A stretch of 64,000 nt of DNA from Setaria digitata (Eukaryota; Nematoda; Chromadorea; Rhabditida; Setariidae). Where the stretch lies: contig RCAB01000008.1 in NCBI GenBank assembly GCA_003640385.1, forward strand, positions 1 through 64,000, in the 5' to 3' direction. The translations under genes were made by a program, and so were the position numbers. This document shows positions 47,701 to 64,000 of the stretch, in pieces; within the stretch, counting starts at the first letter, position 1; each line of letters begins with the position of its first letter. The notes beneath the pieces are model-generated. The model made no database searches. It saw only the letters and a list, made by a program, of their open reading frames with translations, and had not been told where the DNA came from.

Positions 47701-49440
47701 ACCTGAAATAAAGTTATAAAACCAGCTAGTTTTTGCAATTCCATTAATCAGACAATTAATATAACACCTTTATCAATGTTTGACAGCGATGAATCAAACA
47801 AACTGTTAAGTTTTAACAGGAAGTCAAATGAATTTTAGGCTTTTAACCGTATTAGAGAATGAAACTACAATCATTGTGAAGTGGTTCACCATCATGGGCT
47901 ACAGTGCCTTCACGATGAACATAATGAACAAGGAATAGAAGGAAGACATCGATATGATTAGTTAATTCGAGTAATTTGGAATGAAATAAATCAAATTTTT
48001 GTGTGGCTAGAAAAAAATAATGTTGTTCCAATGAAAGCGACAGAAGAGCTCCGCGAGGTCAATTGGGTCAGTTCCCTTTTTCCATCGACTTTCGAACACT
48101 ACTGCAGATTCATTAAAGCTTGTTTTCTTTTTCAGGTGCTTCCCAGTCAAATATTCAATAAATGAGGTGGAAAGATTGCCATCGGAATACTTAGAAAAGT
48201 GATACCAACAGACACACGAGGGTAAGACAACAAAGGAAGAGTCTAAGGTTTTCATCTCCTTTTCTTTTCCTCTTTAAAATACTACAGTGGATTATCATCG
48301 ATTCATTTTAAACTACCTCATTTAAGCGTAAAATTGTCATACAATTAATAAATCTCCCAATTTTCCCTTCATTAATAAAATCCTAAAAATCCAGAGAGTT
48401 TGAACCGGTTTCAAGAAAGTGAAGAAATCTCCATCCCTCATACATCAGAATTATTGCAAATATCATATCCCAGCTTGAATTTTGCTTTCTAGATATTACG
48501 ATTACTCAGCACGTGGAAACAGCCACTCTCTTCACTACTGTCTATCTAATATCTACCGCAGCATCAATTAACTAGATTAACAAAAATATTTCACTTTTCG
48601 ATTCTGTTTCAGGCACAAGCTATTGAACCTTAATAATACTACCTGATGACCTCTTTTTCTCTTAGAAATTTGAGAAATTTTTAAATACCACTGCTGTAGA
48701 GGCATTTAGAAAACCATAAAATCAAGATTAATAGGTACTTGGCAAGGTTTCTATCTTTTTAGTCTCTTACCTTTTTGATATTTGCATGTCCTTCTCTCTA
48801 CATGAAGAGTTTGGGTGTCTAAATCTTCGCAGCTCTATTTCCTTCTGTCGTTAACTGCTCAAGCTGGTATTTTCTTCATATTCAGGGATTCCCAGGATTT
48901 CACAGACACTGCAATGCAGAAGAGAAGGTATGAGGTGTGGGCGAGGCAGCCATTGGAAGAGGAGATATCAGTGGGAAGCCATAAAACGGAGATAGCATCA
49001 AGGACATCACCGCTCCAAGGATCACAAATCCAATCGGCGAAACCGCACTAAACATTAACGAAGTACTGGGAGGGTCTTCTTTTCATGCGGTACAGCAACG
49101 AGGTCCGTTAAATTGGTCTACTATTTGACAGATGGTAACTGATTGTTTGGCTATGTGTTATTTATCTCTTTTGGCATGAACTTAATTTGTGGTGACAGTA
49201 GTCAGGACTTAAATTAAGCCAACACAACTCAAACTGTGCTTCGAACACTGACTATTGGGTTATGCACTTTTTGCTGTCGTAGGAACACTAAGCGTTTCTA
49301 GAAACACACCTATTCCGTACTGTCGGTAAAGGTTTCATTCTGACAAATGTGCTACTAGGTCTTGATCAGCTTTAGACTGAGATGTCATCAGTGCATCATT
49401 CTGTATTTCCTGAAGATATTTTACTCTGTTTATTTTAAAG
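44726..49440. other. Divergent intergenic region between SCHIP-1 and ppk-3
   Basis: 4.7 kb without a supported exon; it contains the promoters of both flanking genes, which are transcribed away from each other. Possible 5' untranslated exons of either gene would lie here. The longest ORF (47050-47424) has no splice support, no domain and a composition typical of AT-rich random sequence. Confidence 0.45.
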
Positions 49441-49458
49441 GAGCAACAATTCTCATAT

Positions 49459-52400
49459 ATGATTGACGCAAACGGTGACGGCACAGGCATTACCTATTTC
49501 TCACCTCATCCCGAAGAATTGGCAGGTGAAGGAGTAACAGCAGTAGCATCCACTTCAACTAGTGTTTTCGGCAGCTTTTTTAATCGAATTTTCAAGCCAT
49601 CCAAAGATGTTAGCACTGCGGTTTATACCGTTGATAAAGCCGCTACAGCGACGTCACCATCCAAAAGCTGCGAAAATTTCTGCCGATCAAAGGACGAAGT
49701 AAAGAAGGTGCTAGATATTTCTACAAGTAAAACTTTCAATTTAATGAATATTTGTATATAGCTGAATTTTCTTTACTTTTCTCTTTAAATGAAATCTTTT
49801 CTTTTTAAATGAAAGATCGTAACTTTATACATTTAATCACATTTTTTGCATTCTCATATTACAGCTAAGGAAAAGGCAACTCTACCATCTGTTCATTCTA
49901 AACGTTTTCTTGAATGATAACATATTTTCATTCTTTTATTTAGATTTAAGAGTAAAAGTAGCAGTTTATCTAAGTATCACTTCCATTATTCAGTTTATCT
50001 ATTTTTTGTTGTATTTTAGTGGTCTGCATGAAGTTTGTTCATTGTTTTTCATGTTTAAGTCTTTAGGAGATGAAATTGACGAGACTAGTTTAAATCCAAA
50101 AGAAACTAATGAAGACGGTAGTAATACTGCAGAAGAGGAAAGAAACCCTACTGTTCGTTTACCATCAGTTTTCAAAGGACGAAATCCTGGTCTCTTGGAT
50201 TACGAAAGGTTCAGTTTACCAAAACACTTCTTTACAAACGGTTTTTGAAAACAATATTTTTGTAGCCAAATACTTAACGACTTTTCGTCCTGTGAAAAAT
50301 TCTTAGCTATAAATTTGGTTATAGGAGTGATTTTCGGCGATACTGGATGCCAGATTCAAGTGGAAGAGAATGTTACGAATGCCAGGAGCGTTTCACTGCT
50401 TTCAGGAGACGACACCACTGCCGTTTATGTGGACAAATATTTTGTTCAAAATGTTGTAGTGTCCAGGTCTCTGGATCATTATTAGGTCTATCTAAAATTT
50501 TTAATTTTGTTAGACATTGAAAACATTTCTTCATAAAAAATGCTGGCTTCATTTTTTTGCAGAGTGCTAGCATAATGCAATTAGATCTCGAATAATATAG
50601 ACATCACCTTCCAAACCCTTTACGATCTCCGGATTGTTTGTAATTTGTGCACATTTTAAACATATCTTGTTGTACTTCAGTATGTTTAGCTATCAAATTG
50701 TACTATTATTTTTTGCAGGATACATGGGTGATTTAAGGTTGTGCACGTACTGCGCACATATTATAATTTCAAATTTACCCCAAACAGAATCGAAATCAGA
50801 GAACAAACCCGCTTCACCAGCTTGTGACCGAAAGTCAGTACATGAAACGGATGTATCAGTATCTACAATTTTTACAGGTTGAGGTATTTGTTCTTTGAAA
50901 AGACTCGGCAAGCAAGTTTTGAGGCTTCCTACGACGAGTGAGAATTTGTTGAATTTTCTTGATACCATTGGGACCATCGAAGGAAATTTGATAGAAGTTT
51001 GAAATCTTTTAGAAATGGAGATGTTATATTTATATTATAACTTCACAAAGAAATATTACTAGACTACGTGAATTGTAGGGCCGGTATCATGGTCACTGAA
51101 CTCACCTACTGCTACTATTGAAAACAGTGATGGCGCAGCATTTCATTTTACAGTTCCAAGAAAATTAGCAGTGAAACTTGATCCTCCTACTCAACTTTCT
51201 GTAACGGAATTAGCTATGTATGACTCAGATGTTCAGTGTTCCGTTTCCGAAGAGCGTTTTAATGTTGTTGATGATCATGAACCGGAATGGGTGAAAAACA
51301 TTGAAATGACTGACAATGTGAAACCAGTGGATTCATCAAATCTGGTTTGCAGTTTAAAAAATTGGGGAGAACTTTAATATTTTCCCTGATTTAAAAAACA
51401 TTTCGACAGCTGGTCTGTAGGCATAAGAGTACGACTAGTTTCAATATTGCATGCTTCCCATGCAATGGCAAACATGTTCGAAAATGTTCCTCGGATGTCC
51501 TCTTTCTTGTTTTCCTAATAAAAACCTTTTAATTATACTAAGTCTGATTTTTAGTTTTCTCAAATAAATTGGACTTAGTCCCGAAATTTTTTCAGAAATC
51601 AGAACTGGTGGATTACTCACGTTCAGCTGCACAAAAAGATGACCCGAACATAGAAAATAAATCAAACTTCCATGTTTCCGATCTGGATAATGAGCAGATC
51701 ATGCCGAAAGCTTCGTCAGTAAAAGTAGAAAATGAAGACCAGCGTTTCAACGGGACAATTGAAAGATGTTTTGAAATTCAATTCGAAAAACTTGTTTTAC
51801 ATCTTTTCAATCGTGAGGGATTGGATCCTAGGGAGTTAGTTTCCTTTTTATTTGTTAGCCAGTTAACTTTTTGATTTTGGTATGGTGCTAACTATCTCTC
51901 GTATATTATTCATTTTCTCAAAATAATCGGGACCGGTGTTTGTGTAATATGCTAGTAGTGCATGTGTTGTGTTCATCAGTTGAGGGAAGAACATATGGCC
52001 GAACGATATTTTTTTTGTGAGCAAGAAATTTATCCATAAAAGTTTAGGTGGTGGGAAATCATATGGACCGTAAGTCATGTAGTATCATCAATGGTTAAAG
52101 TTGATATGGAGGGACGAAAAAATCTTAATGTTATGAAACATGCTCATATCAAAAGCCTTCACGTCGCAACCGATAAACCGTACGCGAAGGCTAGTTTTGT
52201 GATTTTCGTTTGTATTGAGCAATTTAACATTGGCAGTGCTATTTTATTCCTGAGTAATGGGACATATGAATTGTTCATAAATAATTTTTAATCGTGGTTG
52301 GTAGTACCATATAGTTCTTTTTATCGTTGTGGAAAATTAGCATCATATAGTTGGCAACGGAAAATTATCATAAATGGTCACAATTTATAACTGTGGAAAT

Positions 52401-53482
52401 AGGTGAAACCGAAAATTCTGACTTCATTCTGTTTCTGTTCAACTCAAGGGAGTTATTAACATTTGTCTGTATTTATGCTTTGTTTAGGTAATAGAGGGGA
52501 CAGTGTGTAGTAAAAGTATCCGTCATGAAGCGATGCCAAACGAGATCCATAACGCTTCAGTTTTAACTTTAGAAGGAAACATCGAATATGAACGAGTTAA
52601 CGATAAGCTTTCTTCTATTGAACCTATAATTTCACAGGTGAAATTTCAAACAACTCAGAATTTTCAGAAATTAAAATAGTATTAGAGATGATCTGTGTGT
52701 CATGTATCTTGTGTTAAATTATGTTCTTTTACTTTAATTTAAAATATATTTTTTAGAAATTTTGTTGTTCTTTAGTTAACAGGGGTTGTAGGAAAGTGAA
52801 TATTTGCGAAATCAAGTGGAGCGAATGCTTTCACATCGGCCATCAATCGTACTGGTTGAGCGTAATGTCGCCGGCTTAGTTGTACAAATGTTGCTGCAGG
52901 CTGGAGTCACGCTAGTTTCTAACATTAAACCACGTGTTCTACAGCGAATTGCTAGAAGTACTGGAGCTGATGTAATGCCTTCACTCGATGCCCAAATTTT
53001 GAACCAAAAAATTGGATTTTGTCCTTTATTTCGGCAAGAAAAAATTCGATTAGCAAATGGAAAATATAAATGTTTGTTGGTAAGAATCATTTAAAATCGA
53101 AGTTCTGTAATTTTTAAAGATATTTTACTATATTACGAAAAACTAATAGAGGAGCAAAATAAACAGCAATGAAATTTTTCGAAAATGGTTTCGACACTTC
53201 TGCAGTTTACTTCCTTGTAAAAGGAATTGAAAATTAGAATAGTTGGTTTTCAGGTGTTTGAAGAATGTCCTCCTGAACTAGGTTGTTCTGTGTTATTGCG
53301 AGGTAATTCTCAAAGAGATTTACGAGCAGCCAAACGGATCTTACATTACGCTATTCTATCACTGTATTCCAATCATCTTGAAGTAAAACTTTTATCCAGT
53401 TGTGGCACAACTCTAACAAATAGGTCTGCCGACTGTATTGTTTGTTCTGCCAATGCTGCTGTTTTAGATACAAACAAGGTTT

Positions 53483-53517
<35 letters not shown>

Positions 53518-55311
53518 CTCTTCACTACTTTTTAAGATCAATTGGATATCTAAAATTGTAGTGGTGTCACTTCCCATTTTCTGTAGTTTGATCTGAAAAT
53601 TTCCAGGATAGTTTCGGTAATCGTTTGAAAAAGTCCACTCTTTCTCCGTCACCATTGATCGACTTTGGAATTCCCTTCTTGGAAACATCGAAAGGTCGAG
53701 GATGCTCACTAAGGAAGTTTTTCAGTCGTTTCATTAACAGCCTATCAGTTGAACGTAATGGATGCAACAGGTACATTTTTATCATCTCAGACAAATTTCT
53801 GTTTCTTTTCTTTGTCTTTTTTGTTCTCTCTAGACCAAATTTAAAAAAGACTGTTCATTGCTGCTCTGAGAGACTATTTAGAATTTTCTTTGGGCATTCC
53901 AAAATTATTGAAAAAGTATCGGTTTCAGGCAATACTTGGATTATAAAACAGAAAAAAATTATTCGTCGAAAAGATCTGTTCATCCTTTCGTGAAAAATGT
54001 CACTTTAACGGAAGTGGATGAAGATGCTGTCGCCTCTTTTCGAGCTTTTTCCGGTTGTATACTTCGGTACAGCATTAGTAAGCAGAGTCGGAAACGGCAA
54101 CGGTGGATTTACACTTCACTTGAAAATTTTAATTTTAACTAAAGTTTTTTTTTAAAAAAAAATTTGAAGTCCGAATACAAGGGGCTTCTAGTAAGAAGAG
54201 TAGGTCAGATTAATGATTTATTTATAATTTTTAAGTCAATTCTAAGAGCGGCAGTATTTGAATTATTAAACCTTTAAAGTTTTACCGTTAAATTTAGTGT
54301 ACTGTAGATATTTACTGCAGAAAAGAAACAAACCGTAGTGGAGAAATTGAAGATGTGTTAAATCCATTTGCTCATCAACAAATATCAGTTCTTTTTGGAT
54401 CATTCTGTGCTAAATCACCAAATGCGCCACTGTTTTGTATTCGTCCATGGGTTGTAAATATGGACTATTATGGAATCAATGATATGTCTTTGGGTGACTT
54501 CTTGAGGAAGTTTGTCCATTTTTTTATTCAGATTTGATCTTCTAGAAACGAAAAATGCGAAGAACAGAAATAATGCTTTATTTTATAACCAGTTATTTTT
54601 CTATTGACTATTATTTTAGATACTGCTTCAGTAAAACGTACCAGTGTCCATCTACAAACTGTGACTTACCAATGATGGAGCATTGTCGAAGACTGGTTCA
54701 TAGGAATGTTTGTGTGGAAATAACAACTCAAAATTACATACATTTAAGTGGCGAGTTTAGCAATCCAGGATTGGATGACCAAAACGACACTTTACTTTCC
54801 TGGCATTATTGTCCAATGTAAGATTATTGCTTTACAATTTAAATGTTTTAATAATTGAAAGTAAGTTTTAAACAATGTGATTGAATTACTATTCCATTTA
54901 CAGTTTCACGATTTAATTTTCACTTTTTTCATTTTGAAATCCCATAACAGATGATTCTTTCTCATTCGTTTTCAGTACATTTACTGTGACGTCTTTTTTT
55001 GTGATGCTGTTTTCTTTAGTTGCAAAGCGTCGTCGTCTGTAACTCCACTAACAAAGAGTATATGTCGATTAAGTTTTGCTCGTTATGTGAATTATTTAGC
55101 AAATGGTGCCTATGCAACATGTAAAATTAGTTCACTTTCTCAGGTAAGTGAAATGTTCTCATCATTCATAAGGTTATTATATTGGCATAGAAATAAAGCT
55201 AACGAGATAAATAGGCAACATTGCTTCTCTTTTCATGATCTTGTCCAATACGAATGATTCTAAATACTTTTATTTGAATTTTGTTTACTTCTAATTTAGC
55301 AACCTTTCGTT

Positions 55312-55357
<46 letters not shown>

Positions 55358-58300
55358 GCAACATTGCTTCTCTTTTCATTTTGTTTACTATATATATATA
55401 TATATATACGTATATATATATATATATACGTTTTATATATATATATATAAAACGTATTTTTATTTTTTATTGCTTAGGTGATTTTTATTCAGAAGTGTGA
55501 GCACTGTTGTTTCCATCAACATGAACGCAATATCGCTTTGAACAATTTCGTGACAACCTTCAAAGTCTTATTGGTTTCATTTTCACTATTATGAGTTTTT
55601 TAATCTCTACTATAGGAAAGAATACGTCTTAAATAGAATTTTATCTAACTTTAGGGGAATTCCATGAAAAATCAGTGGTAAAAATTAGTACCTATTTGAA
55701 ATTCCATTGCTTTGTTAAATAGTACCGGTGCGAATTTTTTTGTAGGTGCAACCATTCCACGTGACTTTTAGTCCACTGGTTTGTACCGTTGAACCGAAAA
55801 TGTTTACTCGGAAATTTGTGGCGGAGTCGGAAAGTGAAATTCAAGAAGCAGGAGCAACTGTCTTCAAAATGATGTCAGAACAGATTGAACAGTTGTCCAA
55901 ATATTCTGAAAATAGCTTATATTCTGCCTGCCATGCACAAGTAGGAAAAATTTTAAGAGACGCTCGCTCTGCTTTCAGGTTAGTTTTTTGTAAAATTATT
56001 TTAAAAGGTCAGGTTTTTTAAAATATTTTTATATTATTGTTTTCATGACGCTTCCAAATATTCATGCTTTTTTAGCACCACAATAAAATGTTTTGACTCG
56101 AATGGTGCGTTAGCGGGTGATCCAGTGACCATTCGGTCGAATGATGCTGTTTATACTCAGGTCTTACGTGAAAATTATTTCGTTTACAGAATATTACTTC
56201 ATTTATTTGTTTCATTATTAACCGTTGGTACATTTATAAACCCGAATACACTGATATATGAGATGTACGAATATTTCAAATTTTTGAGCAAATATGCTCA
56301 TAAAAATAAGGATTCTATATAATTTATAACATTACAAGCTATTTGTAGGCTATTGATACAGTTTGTCGTTGTCGGTACATTGTGCAACATGCAATAAATT
56401 TATGGAATGAACAGTGTCAATATTTCTCACAACAGATTCGTACCGTTAAAAAATCTAATGGTAGTGGCATTCTAACAGTGAATTTTGGATTTACGTCAGC
56501 TGCGGAGGAAAATGCTGTTAGGATGTTTACCTTTATCTTTGGTTTTAGTTATTGAAATAAACTTGGTCTTCTTGAAGTAAAAAAATTTGGGTATTTCAAA
56601 ATCATTTAAAATGTGTCTCTAAAGATAAAAAGTACAGCTATCTTCTACCTGATAAAATTCAATCTTTCGAAATGCAAAGTCTGTTCTTTTTTCAATTTTT
56701 CAGGAAACAAACAAACTAAATAACGATCAAACTCTATTCTCGAATCACACGCAGGTCAATAGCTTAGATTTTGAACTCACCGCATTGGAGAGCCCATTTC
56801 TTACAAAATTTCACTTCAGTTTGCCTCTTCCATCAGGTTTGTTTGAGGTTTTGAGAATAATTGTTACTACTTTCAAAAAATTGCATATTATTTAGTATTT
56901 ACGAACATATATTAGGTTCGGAGTGGTTTAAGAATATTTCTGTATAACATCCATTTTCACATACTGATTGTAGCTGGTTCGGCAACAGTAGTAGTTCGTG
57001 ACATGGTTGATCATAAAGGTACAGCCCATCCGGATATTGGTTCTATTATCGCTTATGCTTTATCATCAACTGATTATAATACGAAGCGAAAAAAACAGCG
57101 TGATTCAACTTATAACGTCTCTGTTGAGTAAGTTGTATTTTAAACACTACGTTCCTTCAGTTATGTGTCTTTATTTTATTTTAGTAGCTACAGTTTAAAA
57201 TAGTTTTCATAATATTCTCATTAGTAAAAAAATTAATGGTCAAATCATCTTGCCATTTTTAGACTCGAAGCAGATTCAATGGTCAATTACGAACATATTG
57301 AAATTGATTTTGCCGATGACAGGGCGCAATATTATGTGAAAGTAAATCGATACTGAATTTTTTTTGCGTTTTACTTGATCTTTCAAGCTTTTATGATTTG
57401 ATAATTGGAACGAATTATACTACATGTTTACATTTCAGATTTATTACGCTGAACGCTTCCATATGTTGCGGAAATTACTATTCGTTGAAGGTGAAGACTG
57501 TTTTATTAGGTCGTTGAGCTCATCTCGTACTTGGAGGCCTCAGGGTGGCAAATCTGGTGCTTCTTTTTATCGCACAGAGGTGGGCTTCATCTTCTTTCAA
57601 AAGTTTTTGTGTAAAGAAATTGGAAATGTAGGAAGAAATCAAAAAATGAGCCGAAAAAAAAGGGTTGCAGAAAGTTTCAGTAACTGGTTCAAGCTGTAGT
57701 AGATGATTGCAGGATGATCGATTTGTATTCAAGCAAATGTCTCGATTCGAAATCCAATCGTTTGTAAAGTTTGGCCCCAATTACTTTAGCTATGTTTCTA
57801 CTGCCATGACTGATAATAAATTGACGACACTTTGTAAGGTACGTTCTTACCAGTGTGACGAATGAAAATGAAATATTATGGAGAAAACTATTTGTGCTTA
57901 AATTAATCCAAAACAGAGCTTCACTGTTCTAGTCAACTTGAAAATATTTGACAGTGTGAATGATTACTTCGACTAATGAAAGATTTGCAGAATTTTTTGA
58001 TTACTAGATTTCATAATTGGAGAACATCTCTACAATGAGATATCAAATAGGGATTTGATTGATCACAAATAAAAACAAAAAATAAAAAATAAAAATAAGA
58101 AAAAATAGAAAAAGTCTACTGGAGAAATAAAAGCCTGAAAACTCCACTTTAAATAGTTTTAGGTTTACGGTGTATACAGAATTTGCTATAAAAACAAAAA
58201 CAGTGGTCAGCAATTGAAAGTTGATGTTTTGGTTATGGAATACCTGTTTTATCGTCGAAATGTTAAGCGGGTATGGGATTTAAAAGGGTCACAGAGAAAC

Positions 58301-59078
58301 AGGTTTGAATATCAAAGACCTATCCTTTATGAGAACTCAGTCCTAGGACATTGTACTCTAGAATACGATGCATTAAGTCATTAATATATTGAATATCTAG
58401 TAACCCTTTTAGAATGGCATCGGAAGGTAAAAGAACAGCAGATTTAGTATTACTGGATGAAAATTTGGTAAAAGATCTTTGGAATAATCAACTTTATGTT
58501 CATCCGCATTCCAAAGCAGCTTTAAATGTGGCTATTAGCAATGATAGTCATTTTCTCTCCGCTCAGGTTTTTCTTTTTTTCCTCCTTTTTCTTGAAAAAA
58601 GAAAAGGCACTTTAAGTTGGTTTATTGTGACCGAACAACTGCGAAATGAACGTATTATGATTTACAAATCGTGTGGCGAAAACTCATTTTCTGAAACAGG
58701 TATTTGTTGTAGCTAATGACAAGAAGTATCGTCTTTGGTTCCAGTCATTTCATTTCGAAAATCCACTTATGATTTGGTCAAATCACTGATGAAAATTCTT
58801 TATTTCAGCATGTAATGGATTACAGTTTACTTGTTGGTGTGGATGAGACGAATAATGAATTAATTCTTGGTATTGTTGATTACATGCGTACCTATACTCT
58901 TGACAAGAAATTGGAAAGCTGGGTGAAAATCGTTGCTATACCTGGAGCACATCTACCTACCGTCATTTCTCCGGAAATGTACTGTGCGCGATTCTCTGAT
59001 GCCATTGATACATACTTCCCTGTTGCACCAGACCAGTGGACTGGACTTGGTTCAGCTCTGTCCTCTTCTGACTGCTGA
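49459..59078 (+). CDS. ppk-3: 1-phosphatidylinositol 3-phosphate 5-kinase (PIKfyve/Fab1)
   Basis: Endosomal kinase converting PI3P to PI(3,5)P2. Exons: 49459-49726, 49865-49903, 50067-50208, 50325-50485, 50719-50877, 51079-51344, 51596-51834, 52048-52198, 52488-52637, 52792-53079, 53254-53478, 53607-53770, 53929-54066, 54321-54509, 54620-54817, 55020-55143, 55478-55549, 55746-55978, 56076-56160, 56349-56516, 56704-56836, 56974-57127, 57263-57341, 57439-57579, 57713-57838, 58163-58302, 58413-58566, 58809-59078; total exactly 1551 residues. FYVE domain (about 150-240): WMPD, RRHHCRLCG and all eight zinc cysteines. Fab1 linker: REWWEIIW, EGTVCSKSIRHEAM. CCT/TCP-1-like domain (about 430-700). Cys-rich CCR block (LGDFLRKYCFSKTYQCPS). 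Kinase (about 1200-1551): GGKSGASFYRTEDDRFVFKQ, WDLKGSQRN, MDYSLLVGVD, GIVDYMRTYT; catalytic motifs intact. No DEP domain is seen. An acceptor-like TTTTAAAG at 49440 before the ATG may be a trans-splice site. The exon 2/3 boundary has two phase-compatible readings. Confidence 0.92.
53485..53514 (+). repeat. T30 homopolymer in ppk-3 intron
   Basis: Thirty uninterrupted T residues beginning six bases after the donor at 53479. Length is likely to be imprecise in any assembly. Confidence 0.95.
55207..55455 (+). repeat. TA microsatellite with duplicated 30-mer and palindrome
   Basis: Inside the ppk-3 intron 55144-55477. A 30-base string starting ATAAATAGGCAACATTGCTT occurs at 55207-55236 and again at 55350-55379, separated and followed by long (TA)n runs. 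The segment 55428-55455 is a perfect 28-bp palindrome (arms acgtttta / taaaacgt around TA repeats), ending 22 bases before the exon at 55478. Confidence 0.9.
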
Positions 59079-60063
59079 AGTGGCAAATTTTGCTGCAGCA
59101 AATGGGAGAAAAAAGGATTTGAAATGAAGATGGATGTCGAAAGCAGTGAACCTATGTTATTCTCCAGTGCGAAAGTTTTTCTCAATTCTCCCTTTTAATT
59201 TTATGAGCTATCAATAAATAAATTATGTAAATACCCGGGATCTTTCATGTATTTAAGTGGAATAATGATAAATTTGTACAAGCCATTTTTCCATATTGCT
59301 AGAGAGTGTGTTGCATGAAATCTCACCGTACTTTATTTTACTGTTACTGGTATACTGCACAATATTAATGGTCATTTTATGGCTAAAAACTGTATTTTAC
59401 CTCACTGTCAACTGTTATCTTGGCCCTTACTTTTTTCTTTCGCATATGAGACGGAATATTGGAAGGGAATTCATGAACTGCATCCAACTGAGTTACACGT
59501 GCAAACAATTGTCATGTTTGCTTCATGTTTACATAATTCCTTATATTTATTGCTTCTGTTTGCTTTTGATATTGCTCGAGAGAAGCACGGTGGTTCATAA
59601 GAGGTGAAAAGGTAACAGAATTAAAATAAATTGTAAGTTGTTATGCACTGGTTTATAACATGTGAATAGATGATAAAATTTCTCTCACGCAGATAGATAT
59701 CCGTTCTGCGCTACTTGAATGTACGGAAAGAAGAATGCCCTGTTAGAAAGCTAATTATTGGCACCTTCATTCAATACGTGTGATCTGCTCTGACATGTCT
59801 TGCATTCACTTCTAACCTAGTCTTAAAAGACCTATTACTTCCATATTCCGTGACGTGGGCTGGTTCGGCTACTTTGTAGCCTTTTCTATGGTGGAGGGAT
59901 GTGCAATTTGCATATAACATTTCACAGTTCTGTTGGCAAGCGTGAAAATTAGTGCCCACATGGGTTATTATCTGTAGGCCGGTTGTGAGGGTTTTTTCCG
60001 TGGCACTAGGTATTATAGGAGATTAACGGTTGTATTGGTGCATTCCATCACGCAGTCACAGAA
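59079..60063 (+). other. ppk-3 3' UTR and gap to U2SURP
   Basis: An AATAAA at 59213-59218 (overlapping a second copy) about 135 nt after the ppk-3 stop is a convincing poly(A) signal. The remaining 840 nt hold no supported exon. ORFs at 59296-59607 are hydrophobic T-rich translations without splice or domain support. Confidence 0.6.
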
Positions 60064-63664
<3,601 letters not shown>

Positions 63665-64000
63665 GTACTTCTTTTAACGTTCAATTGATGCATAGAATTT
63701 CATACCCATCTATTTGCATTTATCTTAACTGCTGTACTATTTTCTTTCATCCATTCTTTTCCAGCTTTTTTAATATAAATTTAATAATATTCAACAGTTC
63801 TGTGGCATTCTTTAGTTAGCGCCATACATACGTTGTATGTGACAAAATTACCATAAATATATTCTTCATGGAGAGTATTTTTAAGTAATTATGGGCTTAG
63901 ATCTTAAAAGGTTAATGGTCTTTGCATTTTGTTATTCTGCGGTATTTGATTTTCAGATTTCAGTTCTGTGATGGAAAAAGAATGGAAAAATACCATTTCA
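63665..64000. other. Downstream of last readable U2SURP exon
   Basis: Presumably intron. An acceptor-like TTTGATTTTCAGATTTCAG near 63951-63969 precedes a short open stretch (FCDGKRMEKYHF), but it does not match the expected CID continuation and I do not annotate it as an exon. Confidence 0.3.

Noticed and set aside
53464..53709. Minus-strand ORF with a poly-Lys run
   Set aside because: Antisense of the T30 intron tract and of a ppk-3 exon.
55281..55481. ORF of alternating Tyr-Ile
   Set aside because: It is translation of the TA microsatellite in an intron.
59296..59607. Hydrophobic 103-codon ORF after ppk-3
   Set aside because: T-rich 3' flank beyond a poly(A) signal; a second overlapping frame is equally open and no domain is visible.

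Overview
This is a eukaryotic window, and almost certainly a nematode one. The genes are cut into many short exons with GT-AG introns of about 50 to 1100 bases, and acceptors end in short T-rich tracts. Intergenic DNA is very AT-rich, and the proteins match nematode families (ceh-14, asd-2/gld-1 STAR protein, an EB-module chitin-deacetylase-like protein, ppk-3). AT-richness and intron style would fit a spirurid/filarial-type worm, but that is inference. All gene models were assembled by hand from reading frame, splice signals and phase arithmetic. There are no transcript data.

Layout: (1) 1683-3779 (+), LIM-homeodomain factor of the Lhx3/4 class (ceh-14), 5' exon(s) not found. (2) 5774-8332 (+), complete STAR/KH RNA-binding protein (asd-2/gld-1/quaking family). 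(3) 12922-13731 (-), a small single-pass membrane protein I do not recognise, with a possible alternative last exon at 11261-11314. (4) 13732-20341, mostly non-coding, with a 37-bp tandem repeat, a local direct repeat bearing two single-N junctions, and one exon-like segment at 19535-19613. (5) 20342-38905 (+), a 38-exon gene of about 1,880 codons: signal peptide, about 27 small cysteine-rich EB modules, then a polysaccharide-deacetylase (CE4) domain. (6) 40981-44725 (-), a SCHIP-1 (schwannomin-interacting protein 1) homologue in 7 exons. (7) 49459-59078 (+), PIKfyve/Fab1 lipid kinase (ppk-3) in 28 exons, complete. (8) 60064 to beyond the window end (+), U2SURP/SR140 splicing factor, first 11 exons.

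The genes belong to different processes (neuronal transcription, RNA control, extracellular chitin matrix, membrane cytoskeleton, endosomal lipid signalling, splicing). I see no pathway logic in their order.

The most interesting locus is the EB/deacetylase gene. Its array carries a decayed EB exon (32547 on, internal stop), another EB exon whose length breaks frame by one base (33524-33642), and a catalytic domain that has lost the usual CE4 metal ligands. It also has a candidate alternative 5' exon encoding a hydrophobic segment that splices in phase.
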